This document shows positions 9,794-20,170 of a stretch of 64,000 nt of DNA, piece by piece; within the stretch, counting starts at the first letter, position 1; each line of letters opens with the position of its first letter. Under the pieces are notes generated by a model. The model ran no database searches. It was given only the letters and a program-made list of their open reading frames with translations, and had not been told where the DNA came from. This DNA comes from Thelonectria olida (Eukaryota > Ascomycota > Sordariomycetes > Hypocreales > Nectriaceae): contig JAGPYM010000002.1 in assembly GCA_020736575.1 (NCBI GenBank), forward strand, positions 806,001-870,000, given 5' to 3'. Made by a program: the position numbers and the translations under genes.

Positions 9794-10685
9794 ATGGAGA
9801 AAACCACGGCCCCTCCGCCACAGCAGCAGCAACGACCGCTGGACCAGCAACGCCAACAACAACCCATCTCGCAGTACCAGCCCGTGTATCAACAGTATCA
9901 ACCATTCCCGCCTCAGGGCCAAGCCATGCGCACCGTCCTCGCCTCCCCTCGGGGCATGTGGTCCTCCAAGCTCACTCTGCGCATCTTCTCTATCGTCTTC
10001 TCTCTCATCATCATTGGCGTTGCCGCCGGCGTAGCCATCTATGATCTTCTTCCCATTGTCGAGTTCTGTCCTCCGGCCGGCCTGGCTTTCATCTGGAACG
10101 TTGCCGAGAGCATCTGCATCTGCGTCCGTGGCGGCCACCGTGGCATCGCTCCCGGCGCCGTCGTCGCCCTCGACTTGCTGATCTGGCTCGGATACCTCGC
10201 TGCCGTCGTCTTCCATGGCATCTGGGGTATTTCGGATTACTACTATGAGTATGGCTACGAGTCTGGCAACGAATTCAGCGAAGGTCACGGCAGTGCCTAC
10301 GGCCGCGCCCTCTTTTCGTTTGGCATCATGGAAATGTAAGTGCATTCGTGTCTCACCTGCCCGTGAATGAGCTAACACATCTCCGTCGCGCAGTCTTATT
10401 CACATCGCCTTGTTCATCATTGCGTGCTACGAAACCCACGACCGCAACAAGCGCACCCAAGTCGTCTACGTCCAGCCCGGCACCGAGTTTGCCGCCATGT
10501 ACCCTCCTCCCAACTTCCAGATGCCCCAGGTCTACCAGCAACCCATCTATTCTCAACCTTTCCAGCAGCAGCACCTGTCCGGGTACTACGCACCTCTTCC
10601 TCAAGATCAAACCAAGAAGAATATGCAACCGGCGTTTGCCCCTGTCCAGCCCGTCCACCATCAACCCTCTACACAAGCAGAATAA
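9794..10685 (+). CDS. Four-TM MARVEL-like membrane protein
   Basis: Two exons, 9794-10335 and 10394-10685, flank a 58-nt intron (GTAAGT donor, GAGCTAACAC branch, GCAG acceptor), giving 277 residues. The N-terminus (1-45) is Gln/Pro-rich and cytosolic-looking. Four hydrophobic segments follow at about 61-83, 94-111, 121-146 and 174-193, with a Tyr/Gly-rich loop between TM3 and TM4. The C-terminal ~80 residues are again Gln/Pro/Tyr-rich (YQQP repeats). This topology resembles the MARVEL/Nce102-like proteins that organise plasma-membrane domains, but I see no diagnostic motif beyond topology. The intron falls inside TM4; retaining it would stop translation after GIMEM. Confidence 0.8.
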
Positions 10686-10946
10686 TTGGTCACAATTTCG
10701 TCTTTGTTTTCTGGGTCCATAACGATAATAGTCACGATTGAATGGGTTTGGGGGTTCATGTCTTGCAACTTAATGAGGGGGATGGTAATAACGAACAGGA
10801 TAGTGATCATGTCGATTTTAATAGTCACTCAATAGCGCGATACCCTCTTGTTTGAAACAAGAAGAAATACAGGTTATTCATACACGTCTATCAAACCAAA
10901 ACGAACTTCAGATTTCCGCACATGCCAGCTAACACGGCTTGCTACT

Positions 10947-11174
10947 TCACGTTCCACACGTCTCGACTCCTTCGTGATTTACACGGCGAGTAGCGCAATA
11001 CCGAGGTGTCGAAGCAGCTACACCAATCTCCATGGGCCGCAGCCCCGTCTCGCATTCGCCGTAGATGCCCTTCTCCATTGCCAGGTCGCAACCGACAATC
11101 TTGCCACCGGCTTCCGTCTTTTTACCACAGTCACGGTTGTGACATGGCTGGACATAAGTGATGATCATGCACAT
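10947..11174 (-). CDS. Possible small cysteine-rich protein
   Basis: A 75-residue frame starting MCMIITYVQPC has eight Cys (2, 11, 16, 29, 40, 56 and two towards the end) in a hydrophilic context (CDLAMEKGIYGEC). Small fungal proteins beginning MC..-Y-..C with spaced Cys are common hypothetical genes in Sordariomycetes, and this fits that look. A good acceptor lies just upstream (GGCTAAC then CAG, ~11214-11228), and the frame is open back to it, so an upstream exon may add residues. No convincing signal peptide is visible in the 75 residues themselves. Function is unknown. It could also be a chance frame in the 3' flank of the tetraspan gene. Confidence 0.4.
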   Translation of the reverse strand: MCMIITYVQPCHNRDCGKKTEAGGKIVGCDLAMEKGIYGECETGLRPMEIGVAASTPRYCATRRVNHEGVETCGT

Positions 11175-11695
11175 GGCGGGCGCTAATTGATGTCCGCGAG
11201 GAGACGGAGCTGGATTCTGTTAGCCAGTCATTTTCAAGAAGGATGGGCACCTTATAATGCATCTAGCGCACGCCACATCATCGAACAAACATAAATAATA
11301 CGAACATCAAGTTCATCTCTTCTTGCGAACATGGTATGAACAACATCTTAGTTTTGTCGCATATCGCTAGCTGGTCTTTCATCTCATCTTTGTTTCAAGG
11401 AACAGCCCTATTATAAGGCTGTGCTTAACATTGAATGGTTGTTCTTCCCATTGGTGGACTTTTTCCCACTGTTGTCGTTCCTTGTCCGACGATCAACATG
11501 CAAGGGGATGGCCATGCTAACTAAGTACAACATTAGGTGTGACTAATCGGCTTTGGATTCAGGCTTTATAGAATGCGAGCGCATGGTGCAAGATAGTCAG
11601 GAAACTCATAGACGACAAGTAATCCTTCTATTTATCGTAGCATGTAACAATGCGGTGGTCTATGAATCGATCCAGTATCCAAATACTCGCCCCTT
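11175..11695. other. Intergenic, no gene seen
   Basis: DNA between the small Cys-rich frame and the J-protein stop. Nothing recognisable apart from the acceptor-like site noted for the neighbouring frame. Confidence 0.5.
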
Positions 11696-13044
11696 TTACT
11701 TCTTCTTTCCCTTTCTCTTGTTGGACTTGCCGCCCTGCTGAGCACCAGTGGTCTTGGCCTTGGTCAGCGAGTCGGTGCTCTCGAGAATCTCAAAGCCCTC
11801 GCTGGCAGAGTCGGTGCTGGGGGTACGCTGGGGCGCATCCGACTCGTCGTCTTCCTCGAGGATCTCAATCTCGAGATTCTCGGGCTTCTTGGGGAGAAGA
11901 CGGCCGACTGTCAGGTTGAAGAGCCAGAAAGGAGCGCGCATCACAGCTGTATCCGCAAAGGTGGGCTGAGGAAGCTCGTTGGGCTGGAACACGTTAGTAT
12001 CCTAATTGCGCTTAAGAACATAAGACGACTTACATCAAGGAGGAATTCATTGACGTTTCCTTCCTCATCCTCTTCCTCCAAGTACACGTCTCCCAGGGAG
12101 TCGACGACGAGGATCTTGCCATTCTCAGCAACAACTCTCTTTCGTGCGCCCGAGGGCCCAGTCGGGGTTTCGGTGCCCGAGTCTTGCGAGGCAGCCTGGA
12201 CCTTGCGGGCCTTCTTCCCTGCGGGTCGTGCTCCCTCTCGCTTCTTCTCCTTCACTTGCATTCTTCGTTCTCGTCGGTTCATAGGCTGAGCAGGCGCATC
12301 GTCTTCATCGGATGGGGCAGCAGGAGCCGGCGCAGGGGCAGGAGCAGCATTGACGCCGGGGATGTTGAGGCCACCACCCCACGCGGTCTCCCGTGCAAAT
12401 TTAATGTAGCGCTCAAGAAACTCCTTCTGTCGCTTCCAGCTCATGTACATGATCAGGTAGTGAACACCTCCGCCGACGACGATGAACAGGCCGATCATGA
12501 CGGTCCCCAAACCAGGGCGGTATCGGTTGTAGTAGTAATCGGTGCCCTTCCAGAGAGGGAAGCCATGGCCCAGGAAGTAGTCGTAGCGATCACGCTCGGG
12601 GCCACGAAGAATGTTGACAATGAGAGAGAGACGAGCCTGAGCCTCACCTGCCTTCTTAACGGCAGTCTTGATCTCGGAGGCTGTAAGAGTCTTGACATTG
12701 ACACCCGACTTCTTCTGGGCGGTATGTTGGGACCTGAGCTTCTGCTTGACCTTGTCAGGATGGAGCGAGCGGGACATCTTGCGATAGGCCTTGGTGATGT
12801 CGTCGATGGAAGCAGAGGGAGCAATGCCGAGGATGTCGTAGAAGGTTGCCGCAGAGTCCGTCTCGTGGGCCATGATCTCGTCTCGGATGCGGAAGATTTC
12901 GCGATCTGGTTACACAAGCCCTGTTAGTATCAAACTACCTATGTTGAGGTTCGTGCAATTCATGTACATACCTTCTTTGGTCCATGCTGCAGTCAAAGGA
13001 CTCAGCAGGGCCAGAACCCCAACAGAAAGATAGGAGAGCTTCAT
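11696..13044 (-). CDS. ER membrane J-domain co-chaperone (Erj5/DNAJC1-like)
   Basis: Three exons: 13044-12972, 12905-12034, 11983-11696; introns of 66 and 50 nt with GTATGT/GTAAGT donors. The product is 410 residues. Residues 1-20 (MKLSYLSVGVLALLSPLTAA) form a signal peptide encoded by exon 1. The J-domain spans ~45-140 with HPD at 73-75, which stimulates Hsp70/BiP ATPase; it has a longer than usual insert after HPD. A TM segment lies at ~157-180, then an Ala/Pro linker, a basic stretch (NRRERRMQVKEKKR) and an acidic region, ending in Lys-rich KSNKRKGKKK. Lumenal J-domain plus single TM and cytosolic tail is the Erj5/ERdj1 layout. It likely recruits Kar2/BiP at the ER membrane for folding. 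Orthology to Erj5 specifically is inferred. Confidence 0.87.
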
Positions 13045-14359
13045 CTTCGCATATTACGTCGAACCGCGTTGACAATGTGATGTTTAGGGTGGTGGCAAAG
13101 ATGGGCGAAGGAGGTTGCGACGGCGAGACGAAAGGCCAAGCCAAGAGCCACGAATGGTTTGGCAGATGCGCCTGTGGTCAAGCGCAAGACCAACAATTCA
13201 GACGTAGGCAGACCAGTTCAGGTCAAGCCGGGTCAAACAATGTTGGGTAACTTGATGTGTAGGGAGCAAAAAAAAAAAAGTCCAAACTTGAGACGTGAAT
13301 GTCGTGGCCACTTGACACTGTTCCATGCGGCTTTGCGACAGGGGGACCCTAAGAGAAGAGGCCAGCGTGGGGCTTAATCGGGTGGGGAGCTGCCCCTGGG
13401 AACTCAACCACATCAGCCACGGCCGTATGGGTCTGATAGATCCGCTTCAGCCACAGATACAGGGGCAAGAAGGGGCCCAAAGCCAGGTCCTCCTTCATAA
13501 TCATAACCACAAGGTTGTCTACTTTATGCAGGCGAATTGTGTCGTACCTACTTAGTCAGGGGCTCAATTATGCTTATCACAATGCCGTCTAGCTCGGAAC
13601 ATGGCTTGCAGGAAATCGCAACGCCTTGACTCGATAGCTCGGTCCACTTCGAATGTTGAGTCTAAGGTAGGTACGAATAGCTAGCATCAAATGGCAGAGG
13701 GAACTTAAACAACCGTCACATCATCAACAAATCACGGCCATCGCGCTGACGTACGTCCCTGCTCTTTAACTTAAGGTTGATGGACTACCATTCGGGAGGG
13801 GCAGAGAGACGCCACAATTCCGAACATCATGGCGCAAGGACAGCCAAGCATTCACGCGAAAACTCTTCCTTCCAGGCTTCAATTGTTTGCTTTTTTCTCC
13901 GTCTTCGTCCAAGCCAAGACCTCCTCCGTCTCAATAGCCCATCAGCCATGAGCCAGGACGTTTATCACGCTCTCGCACGGCACGCCTGTTTGCGTGGCCC
14001 GAATAGTTCTAGACCTCCCTCAGCCGCCGCCGTAGCGGATAAGAGTCCCCGCTCCCCATGTTCAGCCCAAGCCATTGTGTCTAGGAATGCCACCATGGAG
14101 CCAGGATCTTGTGCGAATAGAAGCTAAGAGCTGGAATGAGGAAACCGCCTGCTCAAGCCATGTTGCTAGGATAGCCCGATCCGAGGCAGCGCATTGGGCC
14201 GCCGCACTTATAACTAGACGTCATGTTCTGGAAAGTTGGTGTTCAGCCTGGTCTTGGGAGCTTCCAGGTGACCAACTGAGACACGCATGGGATACAGTGC
14301 CGAGCAAATAGCGTCGCGAACTAAACAGGAGCTGGGCTGGGTCGCTTCTGGTCACCGAG
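13045..14359. other. Divergent intergenic region
   Basis: Shared upstream region of the J-protein (-) and GH6 (+) genes. An A11 tract lies near 13270. A 116-codon frame at 13777-14127 has no domain and ordinary random composition. I see no tRNA or conserved motif. Confidence 0.55.
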
Positions 14360-15751
14360 ATGGGACCAACACCGTTATTCATACTGTCTCTCCTCCTCAG
14401 CCTCGAAACATGGTGTGCAGTAGCTGGACATCAGACTCCACCCCGTGAGCATGGGAGTGAGTGCTTCCCCACGATCTCGACTTGTCGTCTCCCAAGGTGC
14501 TGACGTTTCTTTTGCTACTTAAACCAGGTCACTTCCATCCTAGACGCTTTGGCGTGTCATCATTGAGAAGGCAGCATTCGCATTCACATATTCGTTGGTC
14601 AATTGACAAGCCAACCATGGACACTCCTTCCAGTGAAGCTCGAGCAGTTGCGTCCAGCAACCCTTGGGCTGGTAAGAAGCTCTCCGTGAACCCTCTATGG
14701 GTTCAGAAGCTCGAATCAACCTATGCAGGCTTCAGGCAGAATGGAGACACAGCCAACGCCGCAAAGGTCAGAACGCTGCAAAGGACGGGCATGTTCGTCT
14801 GGATCTCGTCCGTACGGAACCTCCCCGACGTCGACCGTGTTATCAACCATGCTCGCACCCAGCAGAGGACTACAGGTGTCAGGCAGATAGTCGGTTTGGT
14901 CGTGTACGACATACCAGGCAGAGATTGGAACGGCGTTTTCAGCTCCGGAGAGTTCCCGCCAACTGAAGAAGGCTACCTAGCGTATAAACGCACCTTCATG
15001 AAACCAATCGCAGAGAAGCTCAAAGCCGCCCATGACTTGACCTTTACAGTCATTGTCGAGCCCGATGCAATCGGGAATCTCGTCACCAACATTGATAAGC
15101 CATTCCGCCAGAAGGTGGCACATTGGTACGAGAGAGGTGTCGCGCATGCAATCGTGGCACTGCAGTTCCCCAACGTCCACATCTACGTAGACATAGCCAA
15201 CGGGGGTTGGTTGGGGTGGCCGGCAAACCTCCAGCCCAGTAAGTGTCTGGTTTCAATCTTACAAGTCCCTCTCGCTAATAACGCCTGTTACAGCGGCCGA
15301 CATACTGGCAAAGATCATGGCCAGAGCCAAGAAGGGGAACAACAACAAGCCCACTCCAATCCGCGGCTTCTCAACCAACGTCTCCAACTTCAACCCTTTC
15401 AACGCCCGCGTGCGAGAGCCCTACACGAAAGGCAACGATTCGTGGGACGAATCGCACTACATCAACACCATCTCTATCTATCTCAAGAAGGCGGGTTTGC
15501 CCCTGCACTTCATTGTCGATCAGGGTCGCGTGATGTTCCCAGGAGCCAGAAAGACTTGGGGCGAGTTTGCGAACGTCCGCCCAGCCGCCTTTGGAGCAAA
15601 GCCTGGCACGGTTGTGAACAACCCGTATGTCGATTGTGTTGTCTGGGTGAAGCCTGCGGGTGAGAGCGATGGACCACCGAATGGGGGCCCTCCCGCTGGC
15701 CAATGGTACCCTGAGTACATTCGGATGATGGTCAGGAATAGCAAGTTGTGA
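14360..15751 (+). CDS. Secreted GH6 family glycoside hydrolase (cellobiohydrolase II/endoglucanase type), Cys-poor
   Basis: Three exons: 14360-14456, 14528-15238, 15294-15751 (introns 71 and 55 nt; donors GTGAGT, GTAAGT; branches GCTGAC, GCTAAT), giving 421 residues. Exon 1 supplies a signal peptide, MGPTPLFILSLLLSLE...AVAG, which the exon 2 frame alone lacks. The catalytic domain shows NPLWVQKL, YDIPGRDW with Asp165, VEPDAIGNLVTN with Asp212 (catalytic acid), HIYVDIANGGWLGWP, and VKPAGESDG with Asp395. Spacing 165/212/395 parallels Asp175/221/401 of Trichoderma Cel6A. It should hydrolyse cellulose or related beta-1,4-glucan outside the cell. There is no CBM1. The four disulfide Cys of Cel6A are not at their expected places (RDW for RDC, GEFANV for WCNV, GESDG for GECDG); the mature chain has one Cys. 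Confidence 0.9.
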
Positions 15752-16023
15752 CGGGGTTCTTCGATGGCTTGATGAGGAATGGGGGATTTGTAACTTTACT
15801 ATGTGATATATCTTTTGCCATAATACAGTGTGTCCTTTGCTGCGCTGGCTTGCCCTATGAGTTCTTTCAGGTCTACCAAGAGAGCGTTCATGCCTTTCTC
15901 CATAGATAGGTAGGAGAGAGTAGAACGACGAGGCCCAGTTTATAAAAATGATGATGAGATCGACTTTTGAAGCATGCAGTGCGAAAACTACTTCCGACAA
16001 ATGCAAAAAAAAAATAAGGATGC
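15752..16023. other. Intergenic, GH6 3' flank
   Basis: Short gap between the GH6 stop and the first tRNA. It contains an A10 run at 16005-16014 that reads as the tRNA's T-run terminator on the minus strand. Confidence 0.5.
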
Positions 16024-16095
16024 TAGCAATTGCACGTTTCGATCGTGCGACCTCCGGGTTATGAGCCCGGCGCGCTTCCACTGCGCCAAATTGCT
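16024..16095 (-). tRNA. Initiator tRNA-Met (CAU), copy 1
   Basis: A 72-nt cloverleaf without intron on the minus strand. The acceptor stem AGCAATT pairs perfectly with AATTGCT, followed by discriminator A. The anticodon stem is CCGGG/CCCGG with loop CTCATAA (CAU). The T-stem is GCACG/CGTGC with loop ATCGAAA. The A1:U72 pair, three G:C pairs in the anticodon stem and an A-containing T-loop (no TTC) are eukaryotic initiator features. A ten-base T run follows as Pol III terminator. Confidence 0.96.
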
Positions 16096-16775
16096 TTTAT
16101 TGCTTGTTGAAGAGAGGCTGCTTATCGTCGTACATGAGGCAACTGCGAATGAGTCACTTCGACGTGTGGTGGGGCCTGGCGAGTGAGGTCGTCCAAATGA
16201 GTCAAGCCTTTTCAACGGTCCCGCTTGAGGAGTCCAGCGCTTCAACGGCTCAACCTCTTTCTTGAGCAGCCATTAAAAGCAAGGCTTCGAGGCCTCGGCT
16301 TTGCACTCTATAGGTTACTCCCAGAAATAGATATAGGTCGGGTACTTATCCAGAAGCTAATTGGGAAACCTGATTCCCCTAGCACACCACAACTTGAAGT
16401 CTTAGTGGCTGATCGAAACTTGACTGGCAGCCTTGTTTGTGGCAACAAGCTTCTATAGTTGAAACATGTTGTTCGCAAAGGGCCAAGTTCATTATCGTTC
16501 AAGATGTCAGAATACCTAGAGAGAAATCTTTCTATTTCACAAGATTAAGACATTTCAACACTAAACATGTTTACATGAGCTGCCCTCAATTCCCGTCCGG
16601 CAAGGCGGCATTGAAGGCCCCACGATAAGGTACGATAGATAATATTGCAGCCCACCCACCCCGCCACACACAATGACCCGCGATATCGACGCAAAACAAA
16701 GCAAGTTTCCTCAACACAAGAATATGAGGCAGCTCAAGGCAGAACTCTCTAACGTCCCTTCCTAAGGACTTCTAA
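16096..16775. other. Spacer between initiator tRNA copies 1 and 2
   Basis: No gene seen. The 12 or so bases directly upstream of copy 1 (minus strand, CAAGCAATAAAA) are shared with copy 3, pointing to a duplication. Confidence 0.5.
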
Positions 16776-16847
16776 AGCAATTTGGCGCAGTGGAAGCGCG
16801 CCGGGCTCATAACCCGGAGGTCGCACGATCGAAACGTGCAATTGCTA
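16776..16847 (+). tRNA. Initiator tRNA-Met (CAU), copy 2
   Basis: Identical over all 72 nt to copies 1 and 3 but on the plus strand. The T-rich terminator TTCTTCTTTTT follows within a few bases. The upstream flank differs from the other two copies. Confidence 0.96.
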
Positions 16848-17281
16848 GTTCTTCTTTTTGCCCCGAGTCCATATTTGCTTTTTTTTTTGTATTTGCATCT
16901 CTCTAGGCCGTGGCTCTCACCTTTCTTTTTGATCCAATACAGGAACAGGATGGCCTCTTCTGAAGACTGACATCGCGGTCATCTAGAAGGATGTGAAAGT
17001 GAGATCTCAGTGAGTCACACTTGAGCACAGGCAACACTCGACATATGCTCGTTCATCGCCCAATGCGCCCTCACTTACACGAATAGACCTTAAATCCATG
17101 CCACGAGAATAACTAAGAATGCTGCGTCAGTTCCTAGGCAGCCTCGTTTCATAAATATAATGTGAATGTAGGAAAGGCAAAAAGAGAAGGAGAACATTTC
17201 CAACGGTCAGATGTCGTGTGATGTCGAAGCAAAAAGTAAACGAAGAAAAATGAGAACCTCTCTGTGAGAGAGGTACAAGCT
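16848..17281. other. Spacer between initiator tRNA copies 2 and 3
   Basis: No gene seen. It contains a 6-bp-stem palindrome at 17257-17273 just beyond the 3' end of copy 3. Confidence 0.5.
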
Positions 17282-17353
17282 TAGCAATTGCACGTTTCGA
17301 TCGTGCGACCTCCGGGTTATGAGCCCGGCGCGCTTCCACTGCGCCAAATTGCT
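17282..17353 (-). tRNA. Initiator tRNA-Met (CAU), copy 3
   Basis: The same 72-nt sequence as copies 1 and 2, minus strand. Unlike the others, the first run of four or more T is about 32 bases downstream (A5 at 17246-17250 on the plus strand), after a CCTCTC/GAGAGG hairpin. Its upstream flank resembles that of copy 1. Confidence 0.95.
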
Positions 17354-18553
17354 TTATTGCTTGATTCGATATTCTTTCTGGATGCGAAATGACCGTTATG
17401 AATAGTCTTGATGCCCTAGCCCTGGAGCGGAGACCAGCCCACGTTCTGGTGGAGAGGTTGACTTTGACACACACCATTACTAGTGTGTTTGTTTGACGAC
17501 CTCGGACCTGGAGACATCTTGGTTGAAACTGATTACTTTAAGTTCTCTCGCGGGTGTTGTTTAATGAATTAGATCTGTGAAGAGTGTTAACTTGGTTGAC
17601 CGGTCGAGCGGGACCTACCCTAGACTTCACTTGGAACGGCCAGGTATTTCTCTTTTGCTTTATCTTCGTAACTAACGCATGGGTGGTCACTTGTTTCTCT
17701 ATTCTGCGTGCTTGGTTATGTCTCGAGTAACGAGGTAATTATCTCAACACTACCCCCAATACCTAAACCCAAACAAAGCCTGACAAGTCACAGAGACTCG
17801 ACATGTTTAACTGAACAAGCGACGTTGTGGCTCGCACGGCAACGTCTCAAACCGCCCGACCCCACCCATCCTCGGGACCCTGAAAAGCCCGCGCCACAAG
17901 TGTACCTGAGTCCTGGGGTTGAGATGGAAGCTTCGATTTGAGGCAACGTTTAAGGCATCGATGTTGAGAGCCTCATGTCTCCCATCAACAATCCTGCTCA
18001 ACTCAAACTCGTATCCATTCTAGAGATCGGCACCTATAATTTTTTAGTGGAAAGTAGTCGCACGCGTCGTCGCCATCGCCCGACTTTAGCGCACCTAGCG
18101 GTTCTCCCATTAAAACCCCCCGCATAATGCGTCTCAAATGGAGCCCTCTCAACGCCCCCTCCAATCCGCTTCCCCAAATCTGTCTTAAAGAGGGAACTTC
18201 ACCAGCCACTCGAATTTACGGTGAGACGCACCCATTGGCAAAGAGCCCCTTCCGTCCACTCACCTCGCCTGCTTCTTCAACTGCCCTGCAATTGCCTGCA
18301 TATCGACATACCACTTTAAACATCCATTCCATCCCTTTCCCTCCCTTTCCCTCCTCCCTCTTCCTCCCACACGGCAAGAAGAGAAGAGAGAGAGAGAGAG
18401 AGAAGTCAGTCGGCCAGGTACATTCTTTGCGACTGCGCTGCTCTCTCGTTCTTTTCGTCAATTGACGCGAGCTATCATCACCCCCTCCTCCCCGCGTCGC
18501 AAACCTCCATATAGCCTACAAAGATCCAATCGCGCAAATAAGACGTCGCAACC
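17354..18553. other. Intergenic region upstream of the Ser/Arg-rich membrane protein
   Basis: No coding signal. A pyrimidine-rich block followed by an (AG)n run near 18380-18404 lies in the presumed 5' leader. Confidence 0.5.
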
Positions 18554-19309
18554 ATGGGCTTCCTCGACTCCTTCAACGATGGCGCCTCCATGATCTCCGG
18601 CCGCACCTCCCACCGCCGTTCCCGTGACTCCCGCCATCACAAGAAGCGCCGCTCGCGCTCGCGCTCCAGATCCCGCTCCAGCTCTCGCGACCGTCGTCGC
18701 AGCGGCCGCTCCATTGCCGGTTCCATCTTCGGCGGCGACGACAAGCACAGCAAGCACAACTCGTCCCGCGCTTCCTTCTTCGGGCTCGGCGGCAACAACA
18801 GCCGCTCCAGCTTCTTCGGCACCAGTACGTATTGCACTTTGGTCCTACTCGTCTCTCATGGACACCGCTGACACAAAGCCCCAATAGGTCGTTCCTCCTA
18901 CTACAAGCGCTCCCCTCGCCAAGGCTTCATCGCAAAGTCCGTCAAGCAAGTCAAGCGTCTCTGGCGCGACCTGGTGCACTGGGCCAAGCGCCACCCGTGG
19001 AAGGTCTTCTTCATGGTCATCGTGCCACTCATCACCGGTGGCTTCCTCACGGCCTTGCTCGCCCGCTTCGGTCTCCGAATCCCCCCCGCCATCGAGCGCA
19101 TGCTGAGCACGGCCGGCAAAGCTGCCTCGGGCGACTCCATGGGCCTCGCCAGCGAGGCTGTCCGCATGGTCTCCGGCGGCCTGGGCAACGGCGGCTCCTC
19201 TTCCGTCCGTGTTGAGCAGAAACAGAGCAGCTTTGGCAGCTTTGGCGGCGGAAACGACGAGCCCAGCTGGGGCGGCGGCGTCTTTGACATGGCCAAAAAG
19301 TTCATGTGA
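18554..19309 (+). CDS. Small Ser/Arg-rich single-TM protein, function unknown
   Basis: Two exons, 18554-18824 and 18888-19309 (63-nt intron, GTACGT donor, GCTGAC branch, AATAG acceptor), giving 230 residues. Residues ~17-60 are RS-rich (SRSRSRSRSSSRDRRRS), reminiscent of splicing-factor or phospho-regulated tails. Residues 60-92 repeat Ser/Phe/Gly (RASFFGLGG, RSSFFGTS). A basic helix (KSVKQVKRLWRDLVHWAKRH) precedes one TM at ~130-152 (VFFMVIVPLITGGFLTALLA). The C-terminal third is Gly/Ser-rich with an amphipathic start. There is no signal peptide, so it is probably an internal-membrane anchor with the RS tail in the cytosol. I do not recognise a family. Confidence 0.72.
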
Positions 19310-20170
19310 TTGATGGGTTCAAAGCATGCGACGAGACATGTTAGACCTGCTTGATGTATAGACAGACGTGTTTTTGGACATTATGGCGTTAGGGATGGAA
19401 TCACCATTTTTCTTTTTGTTCCTACCTTCTCACAACTCGGGTTCCCAAGCTTGCTTGGTGCACCATGTGCGATTAAAAGAAATGCGTTTGTTAAATCATA
19501 AAAGACACAGGTGTACATACAACCTTTTACGTACGGACGGAATTGACGACTTATGAATTTGAGATTGCAAGTTACATAACTCCCATCAATATGAAACATG
19601 ACACTAGACACCCACCAGGATGGGTGCAAAGCATCGTTTCAGCACTATATTCATTAATAGTCTGTACCACCGACCTAATATCTACCCTTGCCATTCAAGT
19701 ACTTGATCTGCTCTACCCGAATCCTCCCCAATACACACCGACAAGGGCATCCATCCAATGTCCACCCCCCTTGTCGTACGTCCAGAGAAGCCACCTTATG
19801 AATCCCCAAGCCCGACTCGACTGTGACCTAATAGAGGCCAGGGAGCCAAGGCCCCGTCTGTGCCAAGTACCAAAATGCTGATCATGCTATCATTAAAAAA
19901 CGCTACGCCCGATCCCTTGTGAGAAAAAGAAAAGAAGACACAAGATCCCTCGACAATCCGTGGCGCAATTCTGTCTGCGATGTGCCGTCTTCGATATGTT
20001 GTGAGTCCACAAGGGGACTTCCTGCAGCTGATAAGCTGTCCGAGAGGCTAGATCTCTTCCGAGGGGGAAAAAGTGAAATGTGCTGTACATAATATCCATA
20101 TACAATCGTAAAGACACAGTGTCAAGATGACGATGCCTCCTGTTGTGTGGTGTCTCTCCATTAAACGGCT
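19310..20170. other. Convergent 3' intergenic region
   Basis: Tail-to-tail gap between the RS-rich membrane protein (+) and the disordered protein (-). No gene seen; moderately AT-rich as usual for 3' ends. Confidence 0.55.

Noticed and set aside
9695..10378. 227-codon minus-strand ORF
   Set aside because: Antisense shadow of the tetraspan gene, which has clear TMs and a good intron.
12184..12927. 247-codon plus-strand ORF
   Set aside because: Antisense to the J-domain gene; no domain of its own.
13777..14127. 116-codon plus-strand ORF
   Set aside because: No domain, no splice support and random composition in a promoter region.
16024..17353. Inverted tRNA copies as ends of a mobile element
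   Set aside because: Similarity stops at or just beyond the tRNA genes; no transposase or target duplication seen.
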